64,000 nt of DNA from Sipunculus nudus (taxonomy: Eukaryota; Annelida; Sipuncula; Golfingiida; Sipunculidae): positions 33,984,229-34,048,228 of the forward strand of contig CM049314.1 in NCBI GenBank assembly GCA_026874595.1, written 5' to 3'. The position numbers and the translations under genes are program-made. Each line of letters opens with the position of its first letter. Within the stretch, counting starts at the first letter, position 1. Shown in pieces: positions 1 through 14,200 of this stretch. The notes beneath the pieces were generated by a model. The model did not search any database. It was not told where the DNA came from and saw only the letters and a program-made list of their open reading frames with translations.

Positions 1-1184
1 TAGGTCTTTCAATACTACATTCACAAATTAGTCGACCGGCCCATCCCCTGAAATGAGCTTAAGACAGATGGCATTTCTTGTTCATGGCTGGTCACCGAGT
101 TTAAGAATCACCTGGTTGCCACAGAGCATTTGACCTTCAATGTCACAGTCCAAGTATTTTTATCCGACCTTACAATTTTTCTTATCAATTATTATATAAC
201 CAACTGTTCTGCCTATCTGACAACTCAATAGGTTGGCAAAATACCTGCGGTCTATAGTTGGTTTAACACCAAAGGCAATTGTATCGTTATGTATATTATA
301 CTTGTGCCGAATACTGAGGATCATAACTCATAAATGTTTGATACCAAAACTTAATAGAAAGCTCAGCTTCGGGTATAAAAATCCAGGATTTCGTTGGGTT
401 TATTACAGTATATCTAAAGTCTCTTCAATTAACTCCTGTCCACCCATTTTGCTTGCTATGGTAATTTTTATTATTTATATTTCGATTGGACAAATTGGTA
501 ATGTAAGATAGAATATAAATGGACATAATATTCAACATGGAAAAATTAACATCCGTCTTACACATCTGTCATCTACATTTAACAGCAAAACATCTCCCTT
601 ATTTGGATTCAGTCGACAGCTAACGATGTGATGAAACAAAGATGGCTGCTCATGTAGGGACAATGTCATACCATTTAAAAAAAAAACTAAGAAGTTGTGA
701 TACATTAACTTGACATTTGTGTTAAATTATTGTCATATTCAGTCGTCACTTCCACATGCAACTTTATACGAAATTATTTTAAAATATAAACTTTAAAAAC
801 AGAATCCCTTATAAAAACAGATGGACAAAGCCTGAGTACAAACGTCGAATCCTCACTCTCTAGCAACGATTCTTCTTATACGATCATTTAATTGTACACT
901 ATCATTCTTATATTCATTTTTGTTTCTGATATTTACATTTCTAAGGATACACCTTTCGGTTATTGAAGTCATTATGTATAGAATGTGCATAAAGAAAACC
1001 ACAAATTAAAATCGGCATGTTATTATTACATAAACTTTACATGGAGCTTGAAAGAATTCAGAGCGCAAATACTCTGGTTGAGTTATTAACCTTTTTGCGT
1101 GTCTAGAAATGCTTACTTCTATGATGAATATTTGATTGAATGTTCAGCTTGATTTTCCCAAGGTATGATCAATATTTTGCCTAC
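1..1184. other. Unassigned stretch: 3' intron of the TSP1/MAM gene
   Basis: The phase-1 donor at 1184 means this is intron, probably leading to further 3' exons off the window. No TSP1 or MAM segment was seen on the minus strand. A 92-codon plus-strand frame at 233-511 is AT-rich, hydrophobic and unsupported. Confidence 0.5.
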
Positions 1185-1334
1185 CTGGACATTTGCAGCC
1201 ATCTTCTTCGTAAGGAACTCCTTGGCAGTTACTCGGGGAGCAGATTCTTACGCGCTTTCTTGTTCCTGAGGTAGTATTCCTGTTCCGTCTATCACATTCA
1301 CAGCCGCTCCAGTCTAACCATTCCCCCCATTGAC
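1185..1334 (-). CDS. Divergent TSP1 repeat 15 exon (last one seen)
   Basis: The exon encodes 50 codons: GQWGEWLDWSGCECDRRNRN, then TRKRVRICSPSNCQGVPYEE and a closing CKCPG. Six cysteines and WxxWxxW are kept, but the CSxTCG core is shortened to CEC followed by a basic Asn-rich insert. Acceptor tctctag|GT, with a long pyrimidine tract, and donor CCAG|gtaggc are phase 1. The donor shows that the gene continues past the left window edge or into 1-1184. Confidence 0.82.
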
Positions 1335-3077
1335 CTAGAGAAGGAAGAAAGAAAGAATTATGTAACGTTATCAAAAGGGAATAGGTATTCCATATCATGT
1401 TATACGAGTTACTTATTTCGATCACAAGCTATTAAAATCATCGATATTTTTGTGTGGTGTATGCAGAAGATGTATCCCCTCTTTTCATGACCATAAGCTT
1501 TCAAAATGTTCAAGAGAACTCCAGGGATATGGGTCTGTATTAATTTCAAAATATATACAGCAGGGGTTCTGATGAAAGTGTCCTCAAATTTCAACGCATG
1601 ATTGTTTTCCAATTACGTTTATTCTTTAATATGAATTTTTAACTTCTATTTTCATAGTCCTTCTTGGCGCAAATAAAAGATTAGGTGGTTTTTTCCATCA
1701 ATACATCTCTCATAATGGGCCTGAAGGATTACGCATACCATGATTTAGAAACAGTTATCTAATACTGACACCCCCAACGGAACTGATTTCTCTCAGCGTA
1801 GTTAATGTCCAATGAAGCCGAACAAAATATATAGTTTTCCCGAATTCTCCTTTAAATTCGCGTTCTCCAAAACCTGTAAAAAGCGATGACAAGCATTAAA
1901 CACCTGTTTTACATTGTCTACGATACGCTGTTGCCATATATTCTAATGACTTAAAAAAATGATTCTTAAATAAAGAAAATTGATCTTCAAATAACAACTG
2001 ATATTTGATAAAAAGGATTTCCCCGAGATCCAGTGCAGATGGAGATATGATACAATCTATTACCAGGGCATGGAATATCGTTGCATATTCGGGTCTCAGT
2101 TCCATATCCAACACAGGGTTTTTTGCTGCATCTTCCTTTACGAGATTGGATCCCACCTCCGCATGTTTTAATACAATTGGCTGGTGACCACGGTGTCCAT
2201 TGGACCCACTTTCCTACATCTGCAATTCAGGGTTATTTCGTTTTCGTAAATATCTTTCTGAATGAAAATGTAACAGGTTGACCGAATCTAAATTTTTTTA
2301 ATTGAGAGGAATCCTAACAGTCGCAAGGAATTCCATTTTCAGATATTTATTCAAATGTGTGAATTTGTAAACGGCTATTCGATTGATTAAAACATTTTCC
2401 TACAGCAGTTCGGGAATGGTTATAACAAAGACACCAAAATAAAAAGAAATACTATCGTAAATGGTTATCAAAATCAATGCATATTTTAATAGAGTTTCCA
2501 ATTATACATAATTAAGAAAATTAATTACAGCTAAAATCAAAATGCGATAAAAATAGATAAGAACTACCTTTGCAGTCAGGTTTAGGACATTCCTCAGTTT
2601 CACTGGAACTGCCAGGACAAAGGCCAGCGGTACAATTTCGATTCCGTGTTCGTATGCTGTAACCACAGTCGGCGCTACACGAACTCCACTGTTCCCATGA
2701 CAACCAGACTAAAGAGGTGAAAAGTGAGGATATTTAAATAAAACAGAATAAATGAGAAATAGGCGTTTGTATTTTGAGCGGTTGTAATATATCTTTATTA
2801 TTTCACGTCATTTCCGTATCATTATACCATGAAATATTTCGTCAAAATATAATTATTTAATTGGGGTGAAATTCTCGGATCAATTGCCAACACAATGGTA
2901 AAAATACTGATTGCTTTTTAGGCAGTCGACAATGGTCAGTACTGGCTACAAAGGCAACCTTTGATCCTCTGGACAACTAGAATCTCGCTAGACACCCCAG
3001 AATGGAGTTTCCGAATGAGATTAATATATATGAGAGAATATATATTTATATATATATTTTTAAGAGAATATATATTT

Positions 3078-3117
<40 letters not shown>

Positions 3118-6100
3118 CACCTCTGATTGTAAAACAAGAAATGGGCAAGCATGATTTTCTTTAAGAATTTCCTTGTGACTATCTAAACATTTAAATGGGA
3201 AGGGGGTTTGCTTCATAAACCATTATATTTACAGTTATTTTCTATCCTATCATGAGAATTAAATAAAAATTGGTAGTTACATGGAGCTGATTTTATGTGC
3301 ATGTCACTAGGGTGGTACAAATAGCATATAATATACCAGTGTGGCATATAAAAGAGTGGCCAAATGATAAATGACCGTAAAGGCATATTTCGGATTGATA
3401 TCTCATGATATATCAAAATTCTTTTTTGTTACTTATTTGTGTAGTGCCATTGTGTGTGTAGCATTCTTAAGACTGACTTGTCAATATGTCGTTTATTTAT
3501 TTTATATTTACTTAACTCTATGTCTATGTTGTGCACTCTGAGACGGTACATTATTTTTTACCTTTATTTTCAATAAATTTACTAGAATTCAGTATGAAAA
3601 TATAATATTTACTCAAATTTTAGAATTTTCAGAAGATGTTCAAATATAAAATCTGATTTACATACACAAGTAAATTTGCTATCTATGCTCTAATATCATT
3701 TTGGCATATATAACATTTACATATTGAACAAATTTTTCCGATTGTAAGCATATATTTCTGCAACTTGTTGATACAATAAAATAAACATGATATTGAAATA
3801 TACTTGATTTTTGTCAAATGTTTATTATATCTTTTTTATCATTGACAACTCTGAAAACAGCCATTCATTAACATAATGCTTGAACAACTGTACATGAAAT
3901 ATGACTAGAATATTTCCTTTATACGCAACAGGTCAATGTAACCAGATTTTTATACCTAATAATTATTGTGTGGTACACAAATTACGATTAATATTAAACA
4001 TCCTGTCATTAAATATCATGGTGTATTACTATATTCCCTCTGAGGAGTAAGTTATATATAAAGATGCTACAAGTATAATTTCGGTATATATAACCTGTTA
4101 GTAAAATATCTCGAGAAACCATTTTCCTTCAGCTGGTCATTCAAATGTCTAAATAAGGAACTGGAGAAATACTTTACAATTAATCGAAATAATTTTCTTT
4201 TCTCTTTAATTTTCATATCTGGTGTATTGTGCATTGAAACAATTATAAAAGGGGATTTTAATTTATTCGCGCACGATTAGTGTAATGTTAAGCAGATGGC
4301 ACTGTAGTCTATATAACATAGGAGGGGGGCAATGAAATATCGCCATATCTTATGAACATATCTAATAAACAAGAATAAACCAACCCATACGTTCTGATAT
4401 CACGCAACCTATTGTGTTTATACAATAGAATTATTATCTGCGAACGTTTATTAACAACATCTAAATCGATTTATAAAGGTCAAGGTCATTGGTCGGCCAC
4501 TTAAACAACTATATTTCAATACTGCTTTCATTTTCGTTTTATAAATATTCTAACAAATGTAACTTGAAAAATGACACTGGAAACCATGTCTCCAGGCCAC
4601 AAGATCCAGAAGAATTTTACAGTTCATATGAGATGTACAGTCCATCAGCACACGTCCATAAAACGAACAAAAGTGTATATAGATCTACATAGTGTGAAAT
4701 TAGAAAACCTACCAGGGCAAGGGGGCCCGAAACACGGCGCCACTTTGAAACCTTGTCCGGCACACAGTGCTTCTGATTGTTTACACGCTCTCACGGTTAT
4801 TTTTTCACCTTCCCCACAGGTCTTACTGCAGGGGCTCCATGCCCCCCATGTATTCCATTCTAAAACATACGCAACATGGTATATGTTCTTAATATCACTA
4901 TCGACAGATTTGTATTTCACATAACTGTAGCTTCCTCCTGCTCCACGTGTTGCACTTCAATTTCAAGTAATGTATTTGTGGCTAAATTGACACTGTGATA
5001 GTCAATTTTACATATTTACCAACGTAATAAGCGACTTTTAACCATGATTCATGCGTTCTTACACTCTTCCCCAAATAAACCTTAATCTAAAACAAGGAAC
5101 TGTGAAGATGAATAGAAAACTGATTTTTTTTTCATAAATGCACTCATGTCTTGTTCACATGACACACTTAGTTTAAAACTAATGTCATGGATGTAAAAAA
5201 TGTGAATCTGTGTTTTGGCAGTAGAGGACAGCTTAGCCATTGCTTCTATAATTTATGTTAACACAGTCACTGAGATATATCCTCAAAGAAAATGTAATCT
5301 AGGAATCCAAGTGGCCATGATCTAGTAGTTCATAAATAAGGATATCATGAATGCTTAATTGATAGGATAACCAATATTTGGGGCATGACAAGGGCATTGT
5401 TTCACCTGGACACATATAGAGACTGCATTTTGAGTAATCATACGCCGGTCCGACACAGTCAGAGCCAAAACTGCAGGTCCTATTTCTTGTTTTCACACCA
5501 TTGCCACATGTCACAGAGCAGCTCCATTCAGTCCACAAGCTCCATGCTAAATGACAGGAAAAAAATATATATTAGGACAGCTCAGAAAAACAATATATGT
5601 AAAATAATTGTATATTTTGCACTTTGTAAGAACATGGGGAAGCTGTAAAATAAATTTTCTTGAACCTTGTACCTCTTGTTTTACCTTGTACAATTAAGTC
5701 AGGAAAATAACATTATTTCTGTTTCAGTAATAATCAGTTGAAAGTCAGTGACTGGTTCCCCTCCAATATACAGAATGGCGCGGGGAAATATGTATATGCG
5801 TGTATGGCTACGTTGCTGGAGCAGATAAAAACAGTATCATTCTGTAGGGAAAAAGGGTCTGCAAAAACCATGAAAGCCATAGAGTATTGAATCAGAATAA
5901 TTGTTCACAAATTTCCTTTTTATCATTCATTACTATGTTTAATGTTAACGCTAAATAAAACCATATAGAGCGATTCATGAGAGAAGGGAAACCTCCGTAT
6001 CATTTAACAAGATTACCTGGACAGCTGTGATTGTTGCATAGCCGCGATTCTATGTAACCTCCGACACAGTTACTTCCGGCGTTACACACCCTTGATCTTA

Positions 6101-9100
6101 TTTGTTGCCCACCTTTGCAAGTGAATGAGCATTCTAACCAATTTGTCCAAGATCCCCATGCTGTAATAATCAGAGACATCTCATTACATTCCATATAGAT
6201 ATAAAAATCGCAAATATCTTGAATGGAAAAACGATTGACAGAGTTTTCAAAACAGCATAAACGGCAACTAAGTATACAGACATTAATATCGAATATGTAA
6301 AAATGTGATCCGTCTGATATTTTTTTCATTATATATCATTCATACAAATTTTGTTAGGCAATTATGCGCACTAGGCATTAGTGTCATCTGCTGTGTTTCG
6401 GTCAAATGAGTCAATATCGCGGATTTTATCAATATCGTATCCATTTTAATATATGTATCTGAGATAACGACAGGATATTCCGAATTGGAATCTGAACATT
6501 TAAGAAAATGCTTGTTTCATTTGTGTCCAACGCAATTTGGCAAACTATGATTTCCATATTGTATGTCATGGGACACTCAGTTTCATTCTTTGTCTATAGG
6601 TAATGCCAGTGTGTTAAAAACAATATCATTGCGGTGATTTCGAAATCGTTTGTTCAACATTTTACCTGAGGTTCGAGTAACGGTACAGGGTACAATCTGT
6701 TCATACTGGGTGATGTGCCTGCAACTTGTTCCTCGTCGTACATCTCGAGTTCTGCGCTTTCGTTTTACGGTGGATGCACACGGGCTCCAGCTAAGCCAGG
6801 GCAACCAATGGCAGGGTGCTAATTAAACAGTCAAACACACATATGTACTCTATCCGTGTGATGACGACTGGCTTCAGTGGCCCAAACCAATAAAGCTTCT
6901 TTACAAACAATCCTACCATGTTTATTAACGTTGAAATATTATATTACATCGGTGTAAATTTAAATTTTTTACAGTTTTAACAATTAATTCAATAGTCAGT
7001 ATTAATTAAGTTTAGGCCATGAGGCGTTTAAAAATAGCGAAAATATTTGCATCATAATCGAGTTTTATAGTGTAGCCCTCCATACAAGATGTTAGGGCAC
7101 GCCGACGCTGCTCGGAGACTCTCTATTGTCAAAGGGCCAAATAGCGTAAGCTTAGAGAATGATTCGGTCTATACTTGAGATTTGATTTATGCCAGAATCT
7201 TGAGTACTAAAAGCCTATCCAAGATCATATTTAAAACGGGTATTTAACGTAGAAGCGAGCTTCTAAAATTCTTTCAACAGGAACATTAAAATAACATTAA
7301 TATTGCTTTGCAAGTGAAGTATTTATAAAAAGCTGTTACTAAAACCAGCTGTGAAATAGTTATAGCACTTTTCAATCTCACATTTGATGACAGGTGAAGG
7401 GGAAACAGAGTAAGAATCAATATCTAGATTAGGGTAATATTTTATACCTTCACAGGAGCGGTTTACGCATAATCTTGTGTCGACAGTTCTCCCAACACAC
7501 GTGGAACCAACCGAACATGTTCTTTCCCTGTACTGAATTCCCTCCCCACATGTCTGGGAGCACCTGCTCCAGGCGTTCCAACTCAGCCATGATGGTTCTG
7601 TGTTAAATATATCTTAAATTCAAATTTCTGTGACGATAACAGTTGAATTTATTCTAGTGATGTGTCAATCTTTTTCTTTTCTGACTATTTACGGCTCAAT
7701 AACAGACTTTAAGAAGGAGTTTATTTAGTACATTTGCAATTTTGTCCCTGTAAGTAACATAACCTAGATGCAGGGCACATTAAAAGGTATGATCCGATTC
7801 ATTACTGCATATTTTATCAGATAATACAAAGGTCAATTTAAAGTACGTCACAATACATTAAAGCCATAATATAATACGTCTGAATGTGTGGTTTAATCAA
7901 CTGATGTTCTGTTCACGTTGTAAAACAGAGGCTTATATTTTATACATAGCTCCATGTGGTGGTTCTTTGTGAACTTAACATTAACATTAAACAAACGCAC
8001 CCCTACACGATGCCATGTTGCAATGTTCAGTTTCTAAATACGCTCCTTCACATCTTTCCGTTGTTCCGCCTTTGCACGTGCGCTGTCGCTTCCTGTACCC
8101 AGGGCCACAAGAGGAGGAACATCTCCCCCAGACCGACCAGCTATTCCAATCTAAAAGAAACATTAAACCGTGGCTGTGAAGGAGGAGTGCAAATATTTTG
8201 GTGGATATAATCTATTGCTAATCAGACATTCAAATAGTATGAAGTATTTCAGTGTACAATCATTTCAATTAAATGCTTTTTCATAGAAAAAGGGACGCAA
8301 GACAATATTTGTATATAGTAAAATAGCTTTTTTCACCTGGACAGTCATCGTTCACGCAGCGAGAAATGTCATAAAGGGGACAACCGCACAGACCACCACT
8401 GTTGCATGTCCGCCACCTCTTCCTGTATCCACGACCACAATTCTTATCACACTCGGTCCAAGCATGCCATGTACCGCAGTCTGAAAAGAGAGAGAGAAAT
8501 TTATACATTGTTAAAAAATTTGCCAAAATCATTAACTTTATATTTAATCTATAATTCATTAAGACTTGATATAAAGTATATTTTAGCAGGCCACAGGCCG
8601 ATAGTTCCTACAGAATAAAAATATAAAGTCGTTACAGAAATATAAACAACAATCGTGCAACGTTATTCGTTAAATGTTACAAACATGTAAGTTATTAAAA
8701 TCATTCTGAAAAGAATGAAATTGCAGTCATCATTCATCCCATGTCAATTTCAAATATACACTTTTCTACCTCAACTGATAAATAATATGAATACCCTATA
8801 ATATATTTTGAATGCACATATAACTGCTCCTATGATACATATAGAAATAAATAGAAATTAAATGTTTCATAACGAGTATTAAAACACGCTATTATTTCCT
8901 TTTTTTCTGATAAAAGGTTTCCCAGCATAACTCTTTCGACACACATTGAGGTAATAGCTAAAATTCACTTTGTTTAAACATTCTGTGTTATAGTAAATAC
9001 AGTCAACGTGTGCCTGTTTATCATAACAAGAATGCGTATCCACGACATGCAAAGGAAAAAGAAGCATGGAAGAAGAATCACTGAAGAAAACTGGTTGGAA

Positions 9101-10473
9101 CCCTGAACAAGTTGTCCATGGGCTATGACGCTCAGCTTAACTAAATGAATCTTGAACAATTGGTAACATGACTCCCAGAGTGCTAAAAATCTTGCATTTT
9201 GCCAATAGACCGTAGCTATAGATTACAGTAGCTTTATTCTACATCCAGATGCTATTATTTGTGCCCCGTTGACTAATAGAGTGTTTAAACATGTTCTTAC
9301 GAGCCCCATCGCTCTCAGGGTATGGGTAACAGAGATCTAATTTCAGGTTGTCTAGGAGATTTTTTTTTATAAAACTCTCCCGGTTTGAGTTTAAAGATTC
9401 TAGGTCTAACGGTAACAATATGTGCCCTGTTAACAGGCGACTGCATCTTTAAAGGTCTCAAAAATAGAGAAAAAAGCGTAACACTTCCAAAAATACAGGT
9501 GGCGCCACCAGTCTGCAGGAACTAATGAAACACTCTTTAATCAATATGCATACAAAGATACATGGCGATCAATGCATTATTCAGATACTGGGGCTTTTGT
9601 ATCATTTTTTATTATTATTATTATTATTCTGGGGGTACTTACAAGCCTCATGGTTGAGAAGATAAGGGTAACAGAAACCAAGGTTCCCAAGGAGATTTCT
9701 TATGGGCTCCACAGATATCAGTTAGAAGATTCCGGGTCCAACGTTAACGACATGTGCCCTGCTAACAGAGGGAAAAACGACCGGGCGGATAGACGGACGG
9801 ACGACGGACAAAGAGTGATCGCTATAGATCATATCACCTTCAGTCATCCAAAAGAAATCTTGTTTTAAGAAGTTGAGCGGTGCGGCCAAGAGCTGGCATG
9901 GGCGTTATATTGACTTGATTAGACACAGATTACACTCGGTGTAGGCCAATTTCCATTTGTGCAAACGGTTTAAGAACAAAAATCTAGCAAGGAAGCTATG
10001 TTTCATGTAATTATAAAATAACTTTCATCTGAGTAGGCCCCTTTGACTTATCGCTACCAACTTTAAAGGCGTACATGTTGATACATATTCTGATTCATAT
10101 ATGACGATCAGCATGCTGTGTTCAGGTTTTTCCTTCCCATTGAAACAATTATCTTTAAAATTACATAATAAATGTCATAATCAGTTATATGGACTTGTGA
10201 AATTACATATCAATCCCTGTAAGTATTGCAATTAATGAAAACAAAAGAGTTTCATATCACTAAAAAGTGGTCAGATATATTATTACACATATTACATATT
10301 ATGTACGTAAATTCTGAATTGTGCTGGTTATATCAAACAGACCTACCAGGGCAATGAATTGGAGTCGTTTTATCGTGGTAATTTTGGGTCTCCACTTCTC
10401 TATTTCTTTTTCTTGTTCTCGTACAATTTCCACACGTTTGGGTACAGGGAGTCCACTCGCTCCACCCTTAAAT

Positions 10474-10516
<43 letters not shown>

Positions 10517-11220
10517 GTCGAATTTTCATGAAACGAAATAGTGTATTTTCATGTTAAGGGGTCATTAACTTGGTTTTAAATTATTAGAGGAAATTTTAAT
10601 AGTTCTAAACATGTTCATGAGACGGTTCTGGGACATAAAATGCAGTAAAGATTATTTAATTCTGTCCTCGTAACGGACCGGAAAGGCATGACACCCATTG
10701 GACTGCATACTGACTTTGATTTATATGAACATATTCAAATATAAAAAGGTTATTCTCTACTTTTTTAGTTTTTTTACAAAGTGAAAGAAATATAACGAAA
10801 AGTAATTAATTTAAGGTACTGTGCCAGGTTTATATATAATCTTTAGGCCATTGGTACTGGTCTGTTTACGAATATGTGTTTGACTTTGCCAATATCAAAA
10901 CAAACTATGGCCATATATTGTTTAATGCAATGACACTGGATCAAACTAATAATATATCTTATCTAATAGAAGTATCTTATGTCCAGATCAGCACCAACCA
11001 CTGTTCAGTTCAAGATGGGCCTTTACCATAAAAACAGCGATGATGTGCTTTAATTTTCGCTTTAAAGATTTTTATTGAAATAAAAAGGTGTTATAATGCT
11101 TACTTTTACAAGGTATACCTGCATAACATCTACCGATGTCCTTTTTTCCCGTGTTGTAAATTCTGGTCCTTGTTCCTAACCCACAGGTAACATCGCAGTT
11201 TCCCCAGCTTGGTAATTCTT

Positions 11221-11270
<50 letters not shown>

Positions 11271-14200
11271 ATTATAATATATTATATATATAATAAGAGG
11301 TTACGTTAGTCTTAGATATTAAATGTTCTTTTTTATTTTTTCCCCTTTAATATTTATTTTAGCAAGCACAAGAAAGCTTTCAGCGTCTTCACCTACCTGG
11401 GTAGGGTTGGAATGGGCAGTTCTTGATTTCCCTGTCTTTACCAATGCAGTTGCTTCCATTTTCACAAGTTCTGTGGCACGACCGAAAGCTATCGTTGCCA
11501 TAACCAATACACTTTCCTAAGACCCACGGACTCCATTCTTCACATTGTATAATTAACAAAAACATAATATATGAAACTAGGTAAACTCGATTTCCACTCC
11601 ACTAATTTTATATTATTTGTGCCAAAGAATGTCTTACCCTTATATGAAAGCTGAAATGTCACTATATTTTCTAACATATCTTAGAATTGCGGAAGTATCT
11701 TTTTAGTTCATAAAAAAGTAAGCATTGATGAATCTAAATGCTGCATTCAGTCAAATGATAAATATGTCTAAATATATATTATCCCACTGATATTTAGAGA
11801 CGGACATAATATTATGAACACAAACATATAAATCGTCATATTTACATCCGTGAGGGCGTAATATTGAAAATCAGATTGAATCAATTAATATATACTCAGC
11901 TTCCTTGCACGGAAAACTGGTTGCCCGTGATATGAAATCTGAGGTATAAATGTTTACTGTGTTAAAATATCATCTTTGTACGATAACAGGTTTGTTGCTT
12001 TTTATATATTTTCATATAATACAGGTAGTAGCCGCTGGTCGTTCCGCCATCACTTAAGTTCACAGAGAAAGTGAAACCGTTATCCGTTCTTGGTTATCAA
12101 TCATTGACATAAAAAACGAAGGCAATTGAGACAGAGATAATCTTATCGACTAAGGTATGCTCTCAAGGTGTTGTACACGAAATTGTCATGAGTACAGTAA
12201 AATTATTTTTTTAATTAGAAAGACGTACTTGCTTCACAGCTGCCGTTATATATAAAAATATTATCGACGGATACAACGCCGATAGTTCTGCTGTTTTTCC
12301 TACGTTTGATGGCCATAAAGTCAAGTGTAAATCCTGATCCATGAACTTCAACTTTCTTTCTGTGCCAACCATCGCCTGAAGAACCTTTAATTGGAAAAAA
12401 AGTTTCCTATTTGTATTCCCTTTTATACAGTATTAGAGCAAAAAAGAAGATATATGGTACACTTCCACATTACACATACACAAAGAACCAACGGCACTAT
12501 ATATTTGAAAATGTTATTAATGACGCATGAATAATAGATAATTAATGTTAGAATTACCCGGAACACATATCAACGTGTCCTACAAGAATAGGCCCTTGGT
12601 CCATGACCCTGAGCTGAACTTGACAGACAGACAATGTATCCATATAATTAATACGAAGTTGCTTTTTTTCTAGACCATGGATTTCCTGCTTCCGTTTTGA
12701 TTTGACTCTCCAAATTCGGCAGACGTATCGGTGGTGTGCTCTTCTAGGACAAGTTTGTTTTACCCAAATCTTTACCCTAACCCTCTACAAATGTTCAGCA
12801 AAAAATGTTTCGCCTGTCATGCTTTTTTTCCGGAGGCGACCTGTTATCCCCACTGAACCCCATTTCCATTAAATCACCTGTTAAGGAATTTTACTCTGTA
12901 AAAAGGAAGTAAAGATTTTAAATTCAAGCGCAGAACACCTGTCCACATGAATCTTTTAATAGGGAGCACTTTCCGTTGAAAGAGAGATGAGAAGAGATGA
13001 GACCGTTTACACGATCTACGTTTTATAGGTTTACAGGTTTGATTAATTTTTTACTAGTTCGGTCGATTTATGGGTTGTTTGAAAAATGTTTTTTTAAGGA
13101 AGCCCGGGGGCGGGGAAAGGTGGATTGTACACACTTCGTAGGGTCCTCGATCTCTAGGGGACTTTGAAACCCCGCCAGAATTGACTTATCAGTCATTCGT
13201 TCATACGTGCAAGTTTCATGTTCAACATTGTCATGGTTCAGAAACACGGGTCCACCAGGCGAATGGCAGAACAACTGCATACGAATTGCATGCTCGGGGA
13301 CAAAGGAATAGCCCCTTATAATTATTCCTTTGTGGAACTGTGATAATGGCACTTAAGAAAAAAATATATTATGGTGATTCCGATTACCTCCAAAATGTAA
13401 TGGATTACGATGCAGTTTTACCCCTCCACAAATTTTCTGCAAAATCGGTATATTACATTTTGCGTTAATTTGCTGAAAGACAATGCAAAGAACCAAGGCT
13501 GAAGTGGTTTCTTTGTTAAATGCTTTCATCGAAATATATCAACCTGCTTTCTTTTTATCTTGGACAGTTGTCAATTTTGCATCAGACCTGCTAATTCCAT
13601 GACAATTTACAGTACTTAAACCAAAAAATGTAATACTGTTGGAATATTTTTCTGGGCAGATCTTTTTCACATTTGCAGCTTTACCATTCGCGTACAAGAG
13701 ATACTTCTACGACATATGCAGGTGTATACAAATAAGGCATGTGTCTCTTAACATGCCCTAGACTATAATCCCTCAATTGACTGCATTGAATAAACATCGT
13801 GTGTCACGATGTCGCCTGAGCTTCAAATAATACAAAGCATCTTTCATATAATTTATCGGTAGAATATCTTTTTTTTTATACAATCGTTATATCTACGATA
13901 TTTCCCAAGCAATGAAGCTGTCAGACCTATATTGTTTATCGGGGGAAAAAATCTCACATAAAAATTCGTACATCCTGAATAGGCTTCACTTCTCTTTCCA
14001 AATTTATTTTTTGTGAGATTTTTTAATAGAATAATTTTTTTTTCTATGTTGATATTTTGGGGAGGATGTTTCTGGAGAATTCTAGCAGAAGTAATCTTTA
14101 TATCATATAAGTGAAACGCATGACAAAAGTACCTGCAAATTATGCGTCGTTTAGTTCCTGTAAGCTCACTACAATAATATGCATCAGAAAGAGCCGTGGA

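Noticed and set aside
100-180. Minus-strand stretch with good donor (AACCAG|gtgatt) and short open frames, considered as the exon after TSP1 repeat 15
   Set aside because: In the required phase 1 it hits a stop after about eight codons, and the alternative frames have no usable acceptor or domain match.
13068-13352. 94-codon minus-strand frame in the MAM 2 intron
   Set aside because: No recognisable motif, no fitting splice phase, and chance frames of this size are expected in this length of DNA.
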